The notes beneath the pieces are model-generated. The model saw nothing but the letters and a program-made list of their open reading frames with translations, was not told where the DNA came from and did no database searches. This document shows positions 22,496 to 31,516 of a stretch of DNA of 31,734 bases, piece by piece. The stretch is from positions 1 to 31,734 of IMG/VR virus record IMGVR_UViG_3300032011_003329; one strand, 5' to 3'. Both the position numbers and the translations under genes were made by a program. Every line of letters begins with the position of its first letter. Position 1 is the first letter of the stretch. This DNA is from a virus.

Positions 22496-23271
22496 TAGTA
22501 ACTTATCCCTTCAGCTTCTATTTCAGTTACAGTCATATATGATCGGGCGATGTCTAATCCGTAAGGATTTGTCTCTGTAGAGTTCCTGTTTAAATAAACC
22601 GTGGAAAGCGAACTTTCGGCCCTACCAAGCCGTATGCGCCACGTTTGTGAGTCCGTAGTGCCAGCGGTCACAACGAAGCTTAAAACGGCCATCTGGCCCA
22701 TTTGTGGGCCAATGAGACCATAGTTCCAGACCCTTCTCGGAGTGGTTTCCAAGTCTTTGTATAGAGCAACAACTGCGGCCCCCCAAAAGTCATTTTCTAG
22801 CGATAATTCACAAGAAACAATGAACGTACTGGACGCATGAATCGCTGAAACAGAGGTGCTAGCTATCTCGTAGCCTTGAGTATTATTTGGGGATGTTGTT
22901 GGTATTGCGGAGTTAATCCCTAAGTGGTCAGTTATATCTGTTACAGTGTGACCAATTAACCGTCTTGGTTCAGCAGTCAAAGCTGGGGTTACTGGGTCAA
23001 AGTAAAGCTTTCCATACCCCAACTCGTTTTGCACTCTTACTTCGTGTCGGCCCAGAGAAGAGTCTAAAAGCGGCACGCTTCCGTTGATAACCGTGGGGCT
23101 AGCGGCTGTAAAAGTTGAGGCGATTTCGTTTTGAAATTTATCAACAAATAAAACCCCACTTACTTGGTTCAAATTTTGCCCACTTATAACAAAGCTGTCA
23201 TTCAATAAACCGTAAGAAGGTGTTATTGAAGTACCAGAGGGCTTAGAAATAAATTGTATAGTTGATGACAT
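22495..23271 (-). CDS. Tail fibre-like protein with N-terminal IPT/TIG fold
   Basis: 258 residues. The first ~95 make one Ig-like IPT/TIG domain: PSGTSITPSYGLLNDSFVISGQNLNQVSGVLFVD, then a strand ending GRHEVRVQNELGYG. The rest is mainly beta (TSVSAIHASSTFIVSCELSLEND, WGAAVVALYKDL, QTWRIRLGRAESSLSTVYLNRNSTE), resembling a jelly-roll receptor-binding or tail fibre domain. It begins one base after the stop of the gene before it and ends in a TAATG overlap with the small helper gene. A host-recognition role in the virion tail is inferred from its place in the tail operon and its fold type; no catalytic motif is visible. Confidence 0.65.
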   Translation of the reverse strand: MSSTIQFISKPSGTSITPSYGLLNDSFVISGQNLNQVSGVLFVDKFQNEIASTFTAASPTVINGSVPLLDSSLGRHEVRVQNELGYGKLYFDPVTPALTAEPRRLIGHTVTDITDHLGINSAIPTTSPNNTQGYEIASTSVSAIHASSTFIVSCELSLENDFWGAAVVALYKDLETTPRRVWNYGLIGPQMGQMAVLSFVVTAGTTDSQTWRIRLGRAESSLSTVYLNRNSTETNPYGLDIARSYMTVTEIEAEGISY

Positions 23272-23272
23272 G

Positions 23273-25036
23273 TTATGGTGATGCGGTTAAAAATGTAAAC
23301 GACCCACTTTCACCAGTATAAGAAAAAGCGCTTAAATCAATGCTTACTGAGTGAGTCTGGTAATTATAATTATCGTTACCAGTGTTTGTAAAAGTCACAA
23401 ACGGATGTACTAATCCTGACTGTAAAAAACTACCGCTTGTTATTGTTTTGGTTTCCGAACCGTCAGACAAACTTAAAGAATAAGCGTTCATTAAGTTATT
23501 ACCACTAATTATTATATGGTCTGTGTTTGTCACCCTAGTTCTACTAACTCCTATTATAGAATTTGGATTCCCAGAAACGGTGACAGAATCATAATTAGGT
23601 ATATTTATAAGTTTATCTGAAAATGTTTGTATACTGTTGAGTGCTCCACCTTCATGAATAGAAACCAAAAACGGAGAGCCGTTTCCAATCATTCCTGCAT
23701 TTATGGTGGCTGTTATCTTAGTGATCCCAGTTGCTATACTGTGCGATAATGAAGAATTGTTTAGTGTTGCAGAGCCATATTCCCTAGCTGATTTAGGTGT
23801 GTACGAAGTGGGAGAGCTTACAATGTATTTACCTGGGACGTTAGAAACTCCTGCACCCCTAACTTTGTCATTTCCATTGATACCAACCAAAGCTCTAGCT
23901 TGAGCAGCGTTAATTGCGTCTACAGTCACCTGCTGTCCAACGACAAAGTTGGTTGTTGACAGCCCCGTTATCGTCGGCACTGGATAGAAAAAGGTGGGAG
24001 AAGTAAAAGTTCCTGTCGTACCACCAGTATACCCGCTAATGATAAGCTTAGACCTGACTATCCCTCTCGGAACACTGACTTCATTACTGTTTAGGCCAGT
24101 AGTCACAGAAGTACCTTCTACATGAGTTTGATCAAAACCTGAAAATAAAACTTTACAATTTTCTACCTGACTACCATTAACTGTTACAGTATCTTGGAAT
24201 TTAGCGGCTCCTGTTGAAACGTTAGAAATGTATGGAGAAACTATTTTTAAATTATTAGTAGTTACGGCTTCATCCGTAATTGTTTGGTTATAGTTGCCGC
24301 TAGAATAAAAACCGCTTTGGTTTTGAAGCTTAACTGGTAATCCGTTGATTGTCGCGGTAGGCACAGCAAAAGACAAACCAGAAGAACCGCTATGCACTAG
24401 GTCAGTACCCTCCAAGTAAAGCTCTTGAGAAAAACCAGATACAACGACCCTATTTACTATGTCTAGTGATTTACCCTGCACAAAACCAGACTCACCGAAA
24501 CGCAAACCAACACTAGAGCTATTTAAATCTAACGCTCCTTCTATTGGCGGCTGGCTTGCTGCTATTTCGGCTGTAAACTGCCCACCTTTTGTTTTTATAA
24601 TAACATCACGACCAGAGCCTACCGTGATATCTTGAGGCATTGTGAACACAACAGAGTTTTGTGACTCTGAATAAAATTCAGCGCTTAAATTATCAACAGT
24701 AACCCCAGTGGTTTGATGAAGGTAAGAGCCTTTTACTAGAACGTCTTCGCCCCACTGCGCTGATGTTTTGTTTAAACCAGAAAAAGTTGGCTTACCGTAA
24801 AATCTATACTGACTATCTCCAGTAACATAGTTTATGCCATTGAAAACGATTAAATCATTCAAGTCAGGTAAACAGCAAGGGACTGTTATTCCTACTTGAG
24901 TGAAGTCAGAATTGTAAGAACCAGTTTGGGTCGGAACTTGATTGCCAGTATTATTGAAAAACACTGCTGTAGTATCTGGATAAAGATTAAATCCAGTAAC
25001 AGTTAAAGTTTGCCCTTCTGTGATTCTTTTATACAT
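23273..25036 (-). CDS. Tail protein built of IPT/TIG-like Ig repeats
   Basis: 587 residues. At least five weak Ig-like repeats, each starting with a hydrophobic strand and a G-x-x-x/V-x-G-x-x-L turn: EGQTLTVTGFNLYPDTTAVFF, WGEDVLVKGSYLHQTTGVTV, FGESGFVQGKSLDIVNRVVV, FQDTVTVNGSQVENCKVLF, FVVGQQVTVDAINAAQARAL and HIIISGNNLMNAYSLSL. The repeats average 90-100 residues. Such chains are seen in tail fibres, spikes and distal tail proteins of marine phages, where they bind cell-surface sugars or act as spacers. The start overlaps the gene before it by eight bases. No protease or hydrolase motif was seen. Confidence 0.7.
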   Translation of the reverse strand: MYKRITEGQTLTVTGFNLYPDTTAVFFNNTGNQVPTQTGSYNSDFTQVGITVPCCLPDLNDLIVFNGINYVTGDSQYRFYGKPTFSGLNKTSAQWGEDVLVKGSYLHQTTGVTVDNLSAEFYSESQNSVVFTMPQDITVGSGRDVIIKTKGGQFTAEIAASQPPIEGALDLNSSSVGLRFGESGFVQGKSLDIVNRVVVSGFSQELYLEGTDLVHSGSSGLSFAVPTATINGLPVKLQNQSGFYSSGNYNQTITDEAVTTNNLKIVSPYISNVSTGAAKFQDTVTVNGSQVENCKVLFSGFDQTHVEGTSVTTGLNSNEVSVPRGIVRSKLIISGYTGGTTGTFTSPTFFYPVPTITGLSTTNFVVGQQVTVDAINAAQARALVGINGNDKVRGAGVSNVPGKYIVSSPTSYTPKSAREYGSATLNNSSLSHSIATGITKITATINAGMIGNGSPFLVSIHEGGALNSIQTFSDKLINIPNYDSVTVSGNPNSIIGVSRTRVTNTDHIIISGNNLMNAYSLSLSDGSETKTITSGSFLQSGLVHPFVTFTNTGNDNYNYQTHSVSIDLSAFSYTGESGSFTFLTASP

Positions 25037-26441
25037 ATCTGTCTACATTTAGTGTTCCGCTTCCTAAAGTATGAAGCCCCAAAGCTGTTGTGAACGACCC
25101 GCTTTCATGCCTTAAGACGTATGACCCAGCATCAATTATCCCAGACCAAGCATCTGAAACATACGGGAAGAAAGTTACCTTCCCGTATTTCTGTTCACCA
25201 TTTTCAAATTTCAAACAAGAGACATCTAGCGTTGTTAAATACCCAGTACAGCTAGACTGTAAGGTGGCTACAAATTGAGTTATAGAGCTTGCTGCTGGTG
25301 ATATTTCTCCAGTTGTATTATATATCTTCCTGTTTCTGTCAAAAGTAACTTGAATCGATGTTTCTGGACAAGTGGTAGTTACATTTGCTCCAGTATAGTT
25401 ACCGCTAATTTGCGGATTGTAACCAACATAGTATCGCTTACTTACGTAACCAGTTGCGCCTTGGTAGTAAGCTGACCCATTGTAACCGCTAAACGTAGTA
25501 GAATAGCTGGTTGTGTTATTGTTTATATTGTAAGATGTTGAGGCGCTGTTTAACTCGTCTATCACCACGCCGCTTGCATTAAAGTGAGATAGCAGTGGTG
25601 TTAGGTCGGTCAAAGCATTAGAAAGGCTAGTGCCTGTAGCAATTATAGCCCCTAAAGAAAACTGACCAGTTTCAACGCCAGTCGCTTGAGTATATGAGAC
25701 TGTTGTAAAGTTTCCATATTTGCCTGACTGCGTTGAGTTTGTTGTGTTAATTAAAGTATTTAATTGCCCTGAAAACGCCGTAGATTGGTTACACGAAGCA
25801 CTACTACTACTTGTAACGCTGCTGCTCGTTGCGCTGCTTGAGGTTGGGCCAGTTGAACTGCTTGTCGTGCTGCTACTGGTGGCGCTACTTGAACTTGGGC
25901 CAGTTGAACTACTTGTCGCGCTACTGCTCGTCGCGCTGCTTGAAGTTGCTCCCGTGGGTGGTCCTGTATAATCGCCTGAAGTACATTCTTCTCCGCTTGT
26001 ATCAGCAAAATTAAAATAATTCTCTCCATAGTCATACGAGGTGGATGCTACTGCAAAAGCGTGAATCAATGGAGCGCCGTTAGCATAGCCAGAAGGTTGC
26101 CCAGAAAACATTATGCCTACATTAACCTTCGTAGAGGCCCCAGCTTGACCTGGCGTTCCATAGTAAAAAACACCACTAGCTTCTCCTAATTGCACTCCAG
26201 TGCTGTTGTATGCGTCGTCAGTGTGTGAAAAGCCTAATCGATAATTAGCGTTTGAAGAGTCACTTTGGTCAAACTTATAAACCTTACCAGCGATATCTCC
26301 GCTACAATCATTACGCCATCGTAATGTAAATGATGGATTATGCTCCCAGCCATCACTAAAAGAGCCGCTATACTCAAATTTATCCTGACCGTAGCCGTTG
26401 TCAGCAATTCTTACTAAAATTGTTTCGTGTGGGTCAGGCAT
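25029..26441 (-). CDS. Tail protein with a serine-rich linker
   Basis: 470 residues in three parts. Residues 1-160 look like a beta domain (FEYSGSFSDGW, WRNDCSGDIAGKVYKF, VGIMFSGQPSGYANGAPLIHAFAVAS). Residues 166-216 are a low-complexity linker made of SSS, AT and TGP units, with TGP repeated 17 residues apart. Residues 217-470 form a second folded region with several cysteines (CNQS, TTCPETS, SSCTGYL, VSCLKFENGE). Such linkers usually join a virion-bound part to a flexible outer part. The function is unknown; its position in the tail operon, one base after the gene before it, supports a structural role. Confidence 0.65.
   Translation of the reverse strand: MPDPHETILVRIADNGYGQDKFEYSGSFSDGWEHNPSFTLRWRNDCSGDIAGKVYKFDQSDSSNANYRLGFSHTDDAYNSTGVQLGEASGVFYYGTPGQAGASTKVNVGIMFSGQPSGYANGAPLIHAFAVASTSYDYGENYFNFADTSGEECTSGDYTGPPTGATSSSATSSSATSSSTGPSSSSATSSSTTSSSTGPTSSSATSSSVTSSSSASCNQSTAFSGQLNTLINTTNSTQSGKYGNFTTVSYTQATGVETGQFSLGAIIATGTSLSNALTDLTPLLSHFNASGVVIDELNSASTSYNINNNTTSYSTTFSGYNGSAYYQGATGYVSKRYYVGYNPQISGNYTGANVTTTCPETSIQVTFDRNRKIYNTTGEISPAASSITQFVATLQSSCTGYLTTLDVSCLKFENGEQKYGKVTFFPYVSDAWSGIIDAGSYVLRHESGSFTTALGLHTLGSGTLNVDRYV
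25794..25946 (-). repeat. Low-complexity serine-linker coding repeat
   Basis: Imperfect tandem DNA repeat encoding units such as TSSSA and TGPSSSSA. The block around GGGCCAGTTGAACT occurs twice, about 51 bases apart. Several other frames are also open here, as expected for a repeat of this composition. It may be unstable in length. Confidence 0.8.
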
Positions 26442-26442
26442 T

Positions 26443-28698
26443 TTAGCAGTATCCGTAGAAGTATCCAGTTTCGGTTAAGTTCACGATCTCTCCAGTAGTA
26501 AAGTACGAGGGATCACCAGTGGTGCAGTATTTTCTATTGTCTTGTATTTCCCCGCTTATTAAGCTATTTACCGCACTAATGCTCTGCCCAGAAAAAGTCA
26601 AAGTGCTGGAGCCTGTAGCTGATCCAGTAACCACAGTAAAACCGCTAGTTAATGAATGCTGACCAGTCCACCCAGACGGGTAAAGCAAGTCGATACCAGA
26701 GTTAAATACATTATGCCAAATTTGGCTAGTTGTATCTTCTAGTTGAGAAGTTGCAAACGGAAACGAAATACCGCTTGAATGGCTTACGCTTTCAAAATTA
26801 TCACTTATGCCAGTAGAAGTAGAAAGCAAGACGTACCCAGAGTAAGCTCCAGAGCTTGAAATTTGACCGCTTATGCTTGTTAAGTTTTGCGCTGGATCAA
26901 AACTAGTAGCAGAAATACTCACTACTTCACCAGTGCTAGCCGAACCTATTATACCAGAGGTCACTCCAGTTAAAGATATCACAGAGCATTCAAGATTTTG
27001 GGTTCCAGTATATGAGTTGTAGTCTGCTTGGTTTCCACTTCTTAACGCAGCTATCAAAGGTAAAGCCAGTGGGTCTCCAGCGACTTGACCAGTATACGTG
27101 CCAGTAGAAGTAAAGGTAGACTCTTGATTTGTGGTGGAGGTTGATTGCCCAGTGATTGAGCACACCCTTGAGTCTAAGGAGTAAGCAAACTCGGCACTAT
27201 ATTCACCGTATTGATCTTCGCTATAAATGCCGCTGTTAAATTTATTAAGAGCCTCAGTTTGAGAGCTTGAGGCGCTCATGCTAAAGCCTTTTACGGTATA
27301 TTCGTTTGTAACGTTTTTAGAAACGATTGACTTTTTACTTAAATTAAATGTAACATTACCGCCAGTTATTACGCCACCAGAAAATGTAACTTGAACCCTG
27401 TCGCTTTCTTCGGTGGTGCTAAACTCAAAACTTTCTCCAGATAAAGCCGTCGTTAATTCTTCAGAAGTTGGTTTTTCTTGGACATACCTAAAGCCACTTG
27501 AAACATGATTTTCAAACCCATACCCATGAGATACTGAGTCTTGAATTTCAACAAAATTACTTCCAGTGAAAGATACTCCGCTTTTCGTGACAATAACGTC
27601 ATGAATGCCCGTAGCTAAACCGCTTATAGAAACGATTGCTTGGCCACTAGTGCTAGTAAACGAGCTTGGCGTTACTTCTACAGCAGTTTTTGATCTATAG
27701 ATTATAGAATTTAAATTATTTAAACCAGAGCCATTTATAATTACATTATCTGTACTGCCAAGGTTAGCTACTATTTTTTGGCTTGGGAATACGAAAAAGT
27801 CCTGACTCTTATCAGAGCCACTGATCTCTCCAGAAGTAACATATTTAGAATCACTTATTGCTGATAATCCAGACCGTAAATCTAAATGTATGAAATCATC
27901 GTGCTCTCCAGTAGGAACAGTTGCAGAAATGCCAGTGTTCGTATTTGTGAAAGAAAGGTTAATACCTGAACCCAACCTAACACCAGTTACTGATGTAAAT
28001 GCGTTACCAAAAATTGTTATCGTACCCCCGCCACTAGGAACGATGGTAAAATCATTTATTCTTGATACTGGTACAAATTTATCTGTAGTTTCGGTTTGTA
28101 TGCCTGACTCGTTACAAGTAACAGTGACGGCGGCTTGCTTTACGTTTAGATCGCCAGTGTACTCAACAGTAGCAAATGCAACAAAATTATCTGAGCCCCC
28201 CAAAGCTGAAGCAGTCATGCTACTCAACCTAGTTTCAGAGACTGTGTAATCACCAGTAGTAAAACCTGTTGGGCCTCCGCAGTAGCCACTTTCGTGGCCA
28301 CTAACCACGACACCAGAAGCTTGAGCTAAAGAGCTTCCTGTGGCGGTTATAACACAAACGCCAGACGCAGTATTAACATCCGAAAATGTTACAGCACCAG
28401 TAGCACAGCCAGAAAGGGCGGTGTCAAAAAATCCAGAAGTATTTATTATTCCGCTAAGACTGCCGTAAGCCCCATCGTCGCCATCTCCTGTTGCCGTGAT
28501 ATCAAAAACTTCAACAGAGTTTTCTTTTTGAAATACAACTTTATCATAAGTAGCGGTCTGAGGAACAAGCGCGTCAATTACACTTTGAGATACTTTATTA
28601 AAATTAGCTTGACCACTACCGAACTTAACGCCAGTCACAGAAGTAGCATTGGTTATTTCAAACCTTACCGAATCTCCTATGTTTCCGCTTACTGACAT
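26443..28698 (-). CDS. Large tail protein with IPT-like repeats, Ser/Thr/Gly-rich
   Basis: 751 residues, the largest of the tail block. Several Ig-like segments are visible: GDSVRFEITNATSVTGVKFGSGQANF at the start, GGTITIFGNAFTSVTGVRLG near 230, and STDNVIINGSGLNNLNSII near 315. Each carries the IPT pattern of strand, G-x-x-F/L and V-x-G-V. It is full of SG and TG pairs, and the middle part (about 400-520) has long beta strands. No enzyme motif was found. Coupled by TAATG to the gene before it and one base from the gene after, it is likely a fibre, spike or baseplate-hub protein exposed on the tail. Confidence 0.68.
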   Translation of the reverse strand: MSVSGNIGDSVRFEITNATSVTGVKFGSGQANFNKVSQSVIDALVPQTATYDKVVFQKENSVEVFDITATGDGDDGAYGSLSGIINTSGFFDTALSGCATGAVTFSDVNTASGVCVITATGSSLAQASGVVVSGHESGYCGGPTGFTTGDYTVSETRLSSMTASALGGSDNFVAFATVEYTGDLNVKQAAVTVTCNESGIQTETTDKFVPVSRINDFTIVPSGGGTITIFGNAFTSVTGVRLGSGINLSFTNTNTGISATVPTGEHDDFIHLDLRSGLSAISDSKYVTSGEISGSDKSQDFFVFPSQKIVANLGSTDNVIINGSGLNNLNSIIYRSKTAVEVTPSSFTSTSGQAIVSISGLATGIHDVIVTKSGVSFTGSNFVEIQDSVSHGYGFENHVSSGFRYVQEKPTSEELTTALSGESFEFSTTEESDRVQVTFSGGVITGGNVTFNLSKKSIVSKNVTNEYTVKGFSMSASSSQTEALNKFNSGIYSEDQYGEYSAEFAYSLDSRVCSITGQSTSTTNQESTFTSTGTYTGQVAGDPLALPLIAALRSGNQADYNSYTGTQNLECSVISLTGVTSGIIGSASTGEVVSISATSFDPAQNLTSISGQISSSGAYSGYVLLSTSTGISDNFESVSHSSGISFPFATSQLEDTTSQIWHNVFNSGIDLLYPSGWTGQHSLTSGFTVVTGSATGSSTLTFSGQSISAVNSLISGEIQDNRKYCTTGDPSYFTTGEIVNLTETGYFYGYC

Positions 28699-29717
28699 TA
28701 GGGTATATCTATTTGTGGGCCGACTGTTAGGCTAGATGAAGACACTTCCCCATAAGGCGTAACAACTTTTACTGGGCCGCTTTGCGCGAACCTTGGTACT
28801 TTTACTTTTATTTGTGTCGAGCTTCTTTCTGTGAATTCGTTGGTCCGAATTGTGTTATTAAAATAGACCGCAGTTGCTTGATCTAAATTATCGCCCACAA
28901 TAGTTAAATCTGCGAGAGTAGAAACTGGGCTTGGGCTTGTGCTGGTTATTGTTGGCTCCGAGCCATATCCATTCTCTTCAATGTTTAAAGTAGAAATGAC
29001 CTTCTCTCCAAAGTTGATTGATATGTCTTTACTTTGAAGTACACCCTTAACGCTCCAAAGCGTTGACTGTCCTCTTATGCCTATGTCAACACTGATCTCT
29101 TTACCCGTGTGAGGTATCGCTTCAAGAATGTTGTAAGTATCCAAAGATAAGCTTTTTACTTTTTCTCCGTATCTATGCTCAACTGGCGCAATTCCACTTA
29201 TATTATACAGCGGCGTAAAATTGTGAGACTCATCATAGGATACTGAGGCTACTTTGCTTGTAACATCCATACCCTGAAGGGTAATCGTCAAATCTGACAT
29301 TTTATACCAATCCCAGTCTTGATCTGGTAAGATTGCTGGAGAGAATGTGCCTTGTAAGTCTTCGTAAAAATTAAACGAGGTATTTACCTGTAAAATCCCG
29401 TGAGGGCTGGCACTCCAGCTATACTGATTAAGGTAGCCAGACTGAATTGTTGTACCCCCCACGTCTATGCTGAAGACGTTTTGGCCTGGCTTCGCATTGG
29501 GCATGTAAAAGGGGTCGCCACTGTTGGCGTCCACGTAGTAATTCAAGCTAAGAGTACCATTAAGACCATTTGTGGCTACATAGTTGTCTCCGCCAGCACG
29601 ATTAATACGGGTAGATTTAGTGAGTTCGTTAGAAAACGACAAAGAAGCAGAATTAGCCAAAATTCCACTACCATTCACCTTTAGGCTGATATTATTATAA
29701 TTATAGTAATCTGCCAT
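28698..29717 (-). CDS. Tail protein with two tube-like domains and a C-terminal IPT domain
   Basis: 339 residues and the first gene of the minus-strand tail operon. Residues ~7-120 (ISLKVNGSGILANSASLSFSNELTKSTRIN and GLNGTLSLNYYVD) and ~142-265 (LTITLQGMDVTSKVASVSYDES and SVDIGIRGQSTLWSVKGVLQSKDISI) look like two copies of a beta-rich tail-tube-like fold. Residues ~268-335 are an IPT/TIG domain (PTITSTSPSPVSTLADLTIVGDNLDQATAVYFN). Major tail proteins with extra Ig domains are common, but two tube-like parts also fit a distal-tail or tail-completion protein. The ATG is preceded by AAGG-rich sequence, unlike the early genes. It is divergent from the tail-tip operon. Confidence 0.62.
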   Translation of the reverse strand: MADYYNYNNISLKVNGSGILANSASLSFSNELTKSTRINRAGGDNYVATNGLNGTLSLNYYVDANSGDPFYMPNAKPGQNVFSIDVGGTTIQSGYLNQYSWSASPHGILQVNTSFNFYEDLQGTFSPAILPDQDWDWYKMSDLTITLQGMDVTSKVASVSYDESHNFTPLYNISGIAPVEHRYGEKVKSLSLDTYNILEAIPHTGKEISVDIGIRGQSTLWSVKGVLQSKDISINFGEKVISTLNIEENGYGSEPTITSTSPSPVSTLADLTIVGDNLDQATAVYFNNTIRTNEFTERSSTQIKVKVPRFAQSGPVKVVTPYGEVSSSSLTVGPQIDIP

Positions 29718-29805
29718 TACCCTTATACCTTTATCCTACATATTTACACCAAGATTTTTTATTTTTTATCGCTAAAACGTGTAAAATAAGGTAAGGAAAA
29801 AGGAT
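29718..29805. promoter_or_regulatory. Divergent late promoter region between tail operons
   Basis: On the minus strand GGTGTAAATA (29750-29741) lies 33 bases before the ATG at 29717; on the plus strand GTGTAAAATA (29779-29788) lies 27 bases before the ATG at 29806. Neither has a TTGACA-like -35 at 17 bases. Each is followed by AAGG-type purine tracts (AAGGA at 29793-29797 on the plus strand), so these genes should have leaders and ribosome sites. This is probably the start of late transcription in both directions. Confidence 0.6.
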
Positions 29806-30312
29806 ATGGGTTCTATATATGAAATATCAAGCTGGTCTGGGGGTACAGCTTCGAAAAATGAAGTTTATCTTCATAATAGCAATCACTTCTATAGTTTAGA
29901 GAGCTCAAACACTCAAACACCATCTGTGGGCGCATCAAAGTGGGGCGGTATGACTACTTTTGACAATAAAGAAGTCCCTCATTTCTTTTGGATTCCCAGC
30001 TACTCGCCAACGATCTCAACCGAACCATCTGTTAGAACTCTCAAGTTCGGAGATGGGTACGAGCAAAGAACCCCAGACGGTATTAACACAAATCTTCTCA
30101 AAATCTCTCTAACCTACGATAACAGAGACGAGGCTGAAAGTACGGCAATCGCTCACTTTTTAAACGAAAGAGGCGGTTCTGAAGCTTTTGTATATTTGCC
30201 ACCCTCCCCTTATTCCTCAATGAAAAAGTTTATTTGTAGAAAATGGGATGTTACGATGAATTTCGATAACAATTACTCCATTAAAGTAGACCTAGAAGAA
30301 GTAGTGGAATAA
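29806..30312 (+). CDS. Minor tail protein M-like (tail tip)
   Basis: 168 residues. From about residue 60 the sequence FFWIPSYSPTISTEPSVRTLKFGDGYEQRTPDGINTNL, then FLNERGGSEAFVYLPPSPYSSMKKFICRKWDVTM, matches lambda gpM: the FGDGYxQRxPxGxN block and the Pro-rich FxWxPP-like turn. gpM sits at the tip of the tail next to gpL and helps start tail assembly. The first ~50 residues (IYEISSWSGGTASKNEVYLHNS) are extra compared with lambda (109 residues) and look beta-rich, perhaps a small surface module. The gene has a good Shine-Dalgarno (AAGGA, eight bases before the ATG) and ends one base before the L-like gene. Confidence 0.87.
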   Translation: MGSIYEISSWSGGTASKNEVYLHNSNHFYSLESSNTQTPSVGASKWGGMTTFDNKEVPHFFWIPSYSPTISTEPSVRTLKFGDGYEQRTPDGINTNLLKISLTYDNRDEAESTAIAHFLNERGGSEAFVYLPPSPYSSMKKFICRKWDVTMNFDNNYSIKVDLEEVVE

Positions 30313-30313
30313 A

Positions 30314-31516
30314 ATGGAAATTTCAGAGGCTAAAAATTCTCTAAAAAAGGTTACTAGGGACGCATCTTCGCTTACCCCTACTGCAATAGTGTCTTTATTT
30401 GAGATTGACATTACTGACTTACTCAAAAACAATGAAAGAACTTTGTTCTTAGAAGGGAGTGGTTCAAGCGCTTACACAACAGACGGTAAAACTGTTTTAC
30501 GATTCCACAACAACATTAAACTATTCCAAAGCTCTATTCGTTATAATGGAAAAGCGTATTTTGCCGCCCCAATCCAAATCACTGGGTACGAAGTAAACGC
30601 AAAAGGTTCTCCACCGAGACCAAAGATGTCGATATCTATTGATCCAGAAGGCTTGTCTCAAGAAACGCAAAATAGAGTTATTTTTATCAAAACTGCGATA
30701 AGAGACTTAGATGACCTCGTTGGGTCAAAAGTAACAAGGATCAGAACGTTTGTTAAATACATAGACAGCGAGAACTTCTTTGAAAGCGACGGAACAACTT
30801 TACTAAGCAACACTGTTAACCCGCCAAAAGGTTTTGACCCAGACCCAAACGCTCAGTTTCCTCCTGATGTTTATTTTGTTGATAGGAAGTCAGCAGAAAC
30901 CGCAAACGTTTTGGAGCTAGAGCTAGCTTCTCCATTCGATACTCAAGATTTAAAATTACCAGCCCGCATTGTAAACGATTTTACTTGCCCTTGGACTTAC
31001 AGAGGTGAAGGCTGCTGCTATGAATGGTCGCAGCAAAAAAACGCAGTTGACTCTGTTTATGGAAAATCCAACGAAAGCGAGGGCAATGTTGCACACGAAA
31101 ATTCTAACTTAGATTGTAAAACAACAGCCAACCCAATACCAAACGGTAGCGTGGCAAACCCAAATGGGGCTGCTCCACCAGTAGCTACGTACAATAACGA
31201 AATTATCAACGCAGCGATTGACGGTGAAGTATTATTTAACGTCACGAATGGACAAGACGAATGGAAGGCTAATACCGTCTACAATAAAGGAGATTCAGTT
31301 AGAGTTAAAATTAAAGGTGTTAATTACTACTTTGTTTCTAAGGTAAATGCCAACTCAGGAAAAGCACCACCAAACGAAAACTTTTGGGTTGCTGATCAAT
31401 GCTCAAAAACAATTGAGGGCTGTAGACTGAGATGGGCGAACAATCCAGAGCTAGGAACACTAGAGGGGCCATTGCCTTTCGGTGGGTTCCCGACTTCTAG
31501 GAGGGCAATAGATTGA
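30314..31516 (+). CDS. Minor tail protein L-like with Fe-S cysteines and an inserted carbohydrate-binding module
   Basis: 400 residues, lambda gpL-like. LFEIDI near the start and YNGKAYFAAPIQITGYE near 77-93 fit the N-terminal domain. NDFTCPWTYRGEGC at 221-234 gives Cys225 and Cys234, and DQCSKTIEGCRLRW at 361-374 gives Cys363 and Cys370. In lambda gpL the equivalent four cysteines bind a 4Fe-4S cluster. Between them, where lambda has a short loop, lies about 130 residues, including EWKANTVYNKGDSVRVKIKGVNYYFVSK (316-343), which resembles a chitin-binding CBM5/12-type module. The tip could thus bind cell-wall sugars. The stop overlaps the next start as TTGA. Confidence 0.87.
   Translation: MEISEAKNSLKKVTRDASSLTPTAIVSLFEIDITDLLKNNERTLFLEGSGSSAYTTDGKTVLRFHNNIKLFQSSIRYNGKAYFAAPIQITGYEVNAKGSPPRPKMSISIDPEGLSQETQNRVIFIKTAIRDLDDLVGSKVTRIRTFVKYIDSENFFESDGTTLLSNTVNPPKGFDPDPNAQFPPDVYFVDRKSAETANVLELELASPFDTQDLKLPARIVNDFTCPWTYRGEGCCYEWSQQKNAVDSVYGKSNESEGNVAHENSNLDCKTTANPIPNGSVANPNGAAPPVATYNNEIINAAIDGEVLFNVTNGQDEWKANTVYNKGDSVRVKIKGVNYYFVSKVNANSGKAPPNENFWVADQCSKTIEGCRLRWANNPELGTLEGPLPFGGFPTSRRAID

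Noticed and set aside
25720-26035. Additional proteins in other frames of the serine-linker region
   Set aside because: They arise from the low-complexity repeat being open in several frames; they are Leu- or Ala/Gln-rich with no recognisable pattern.
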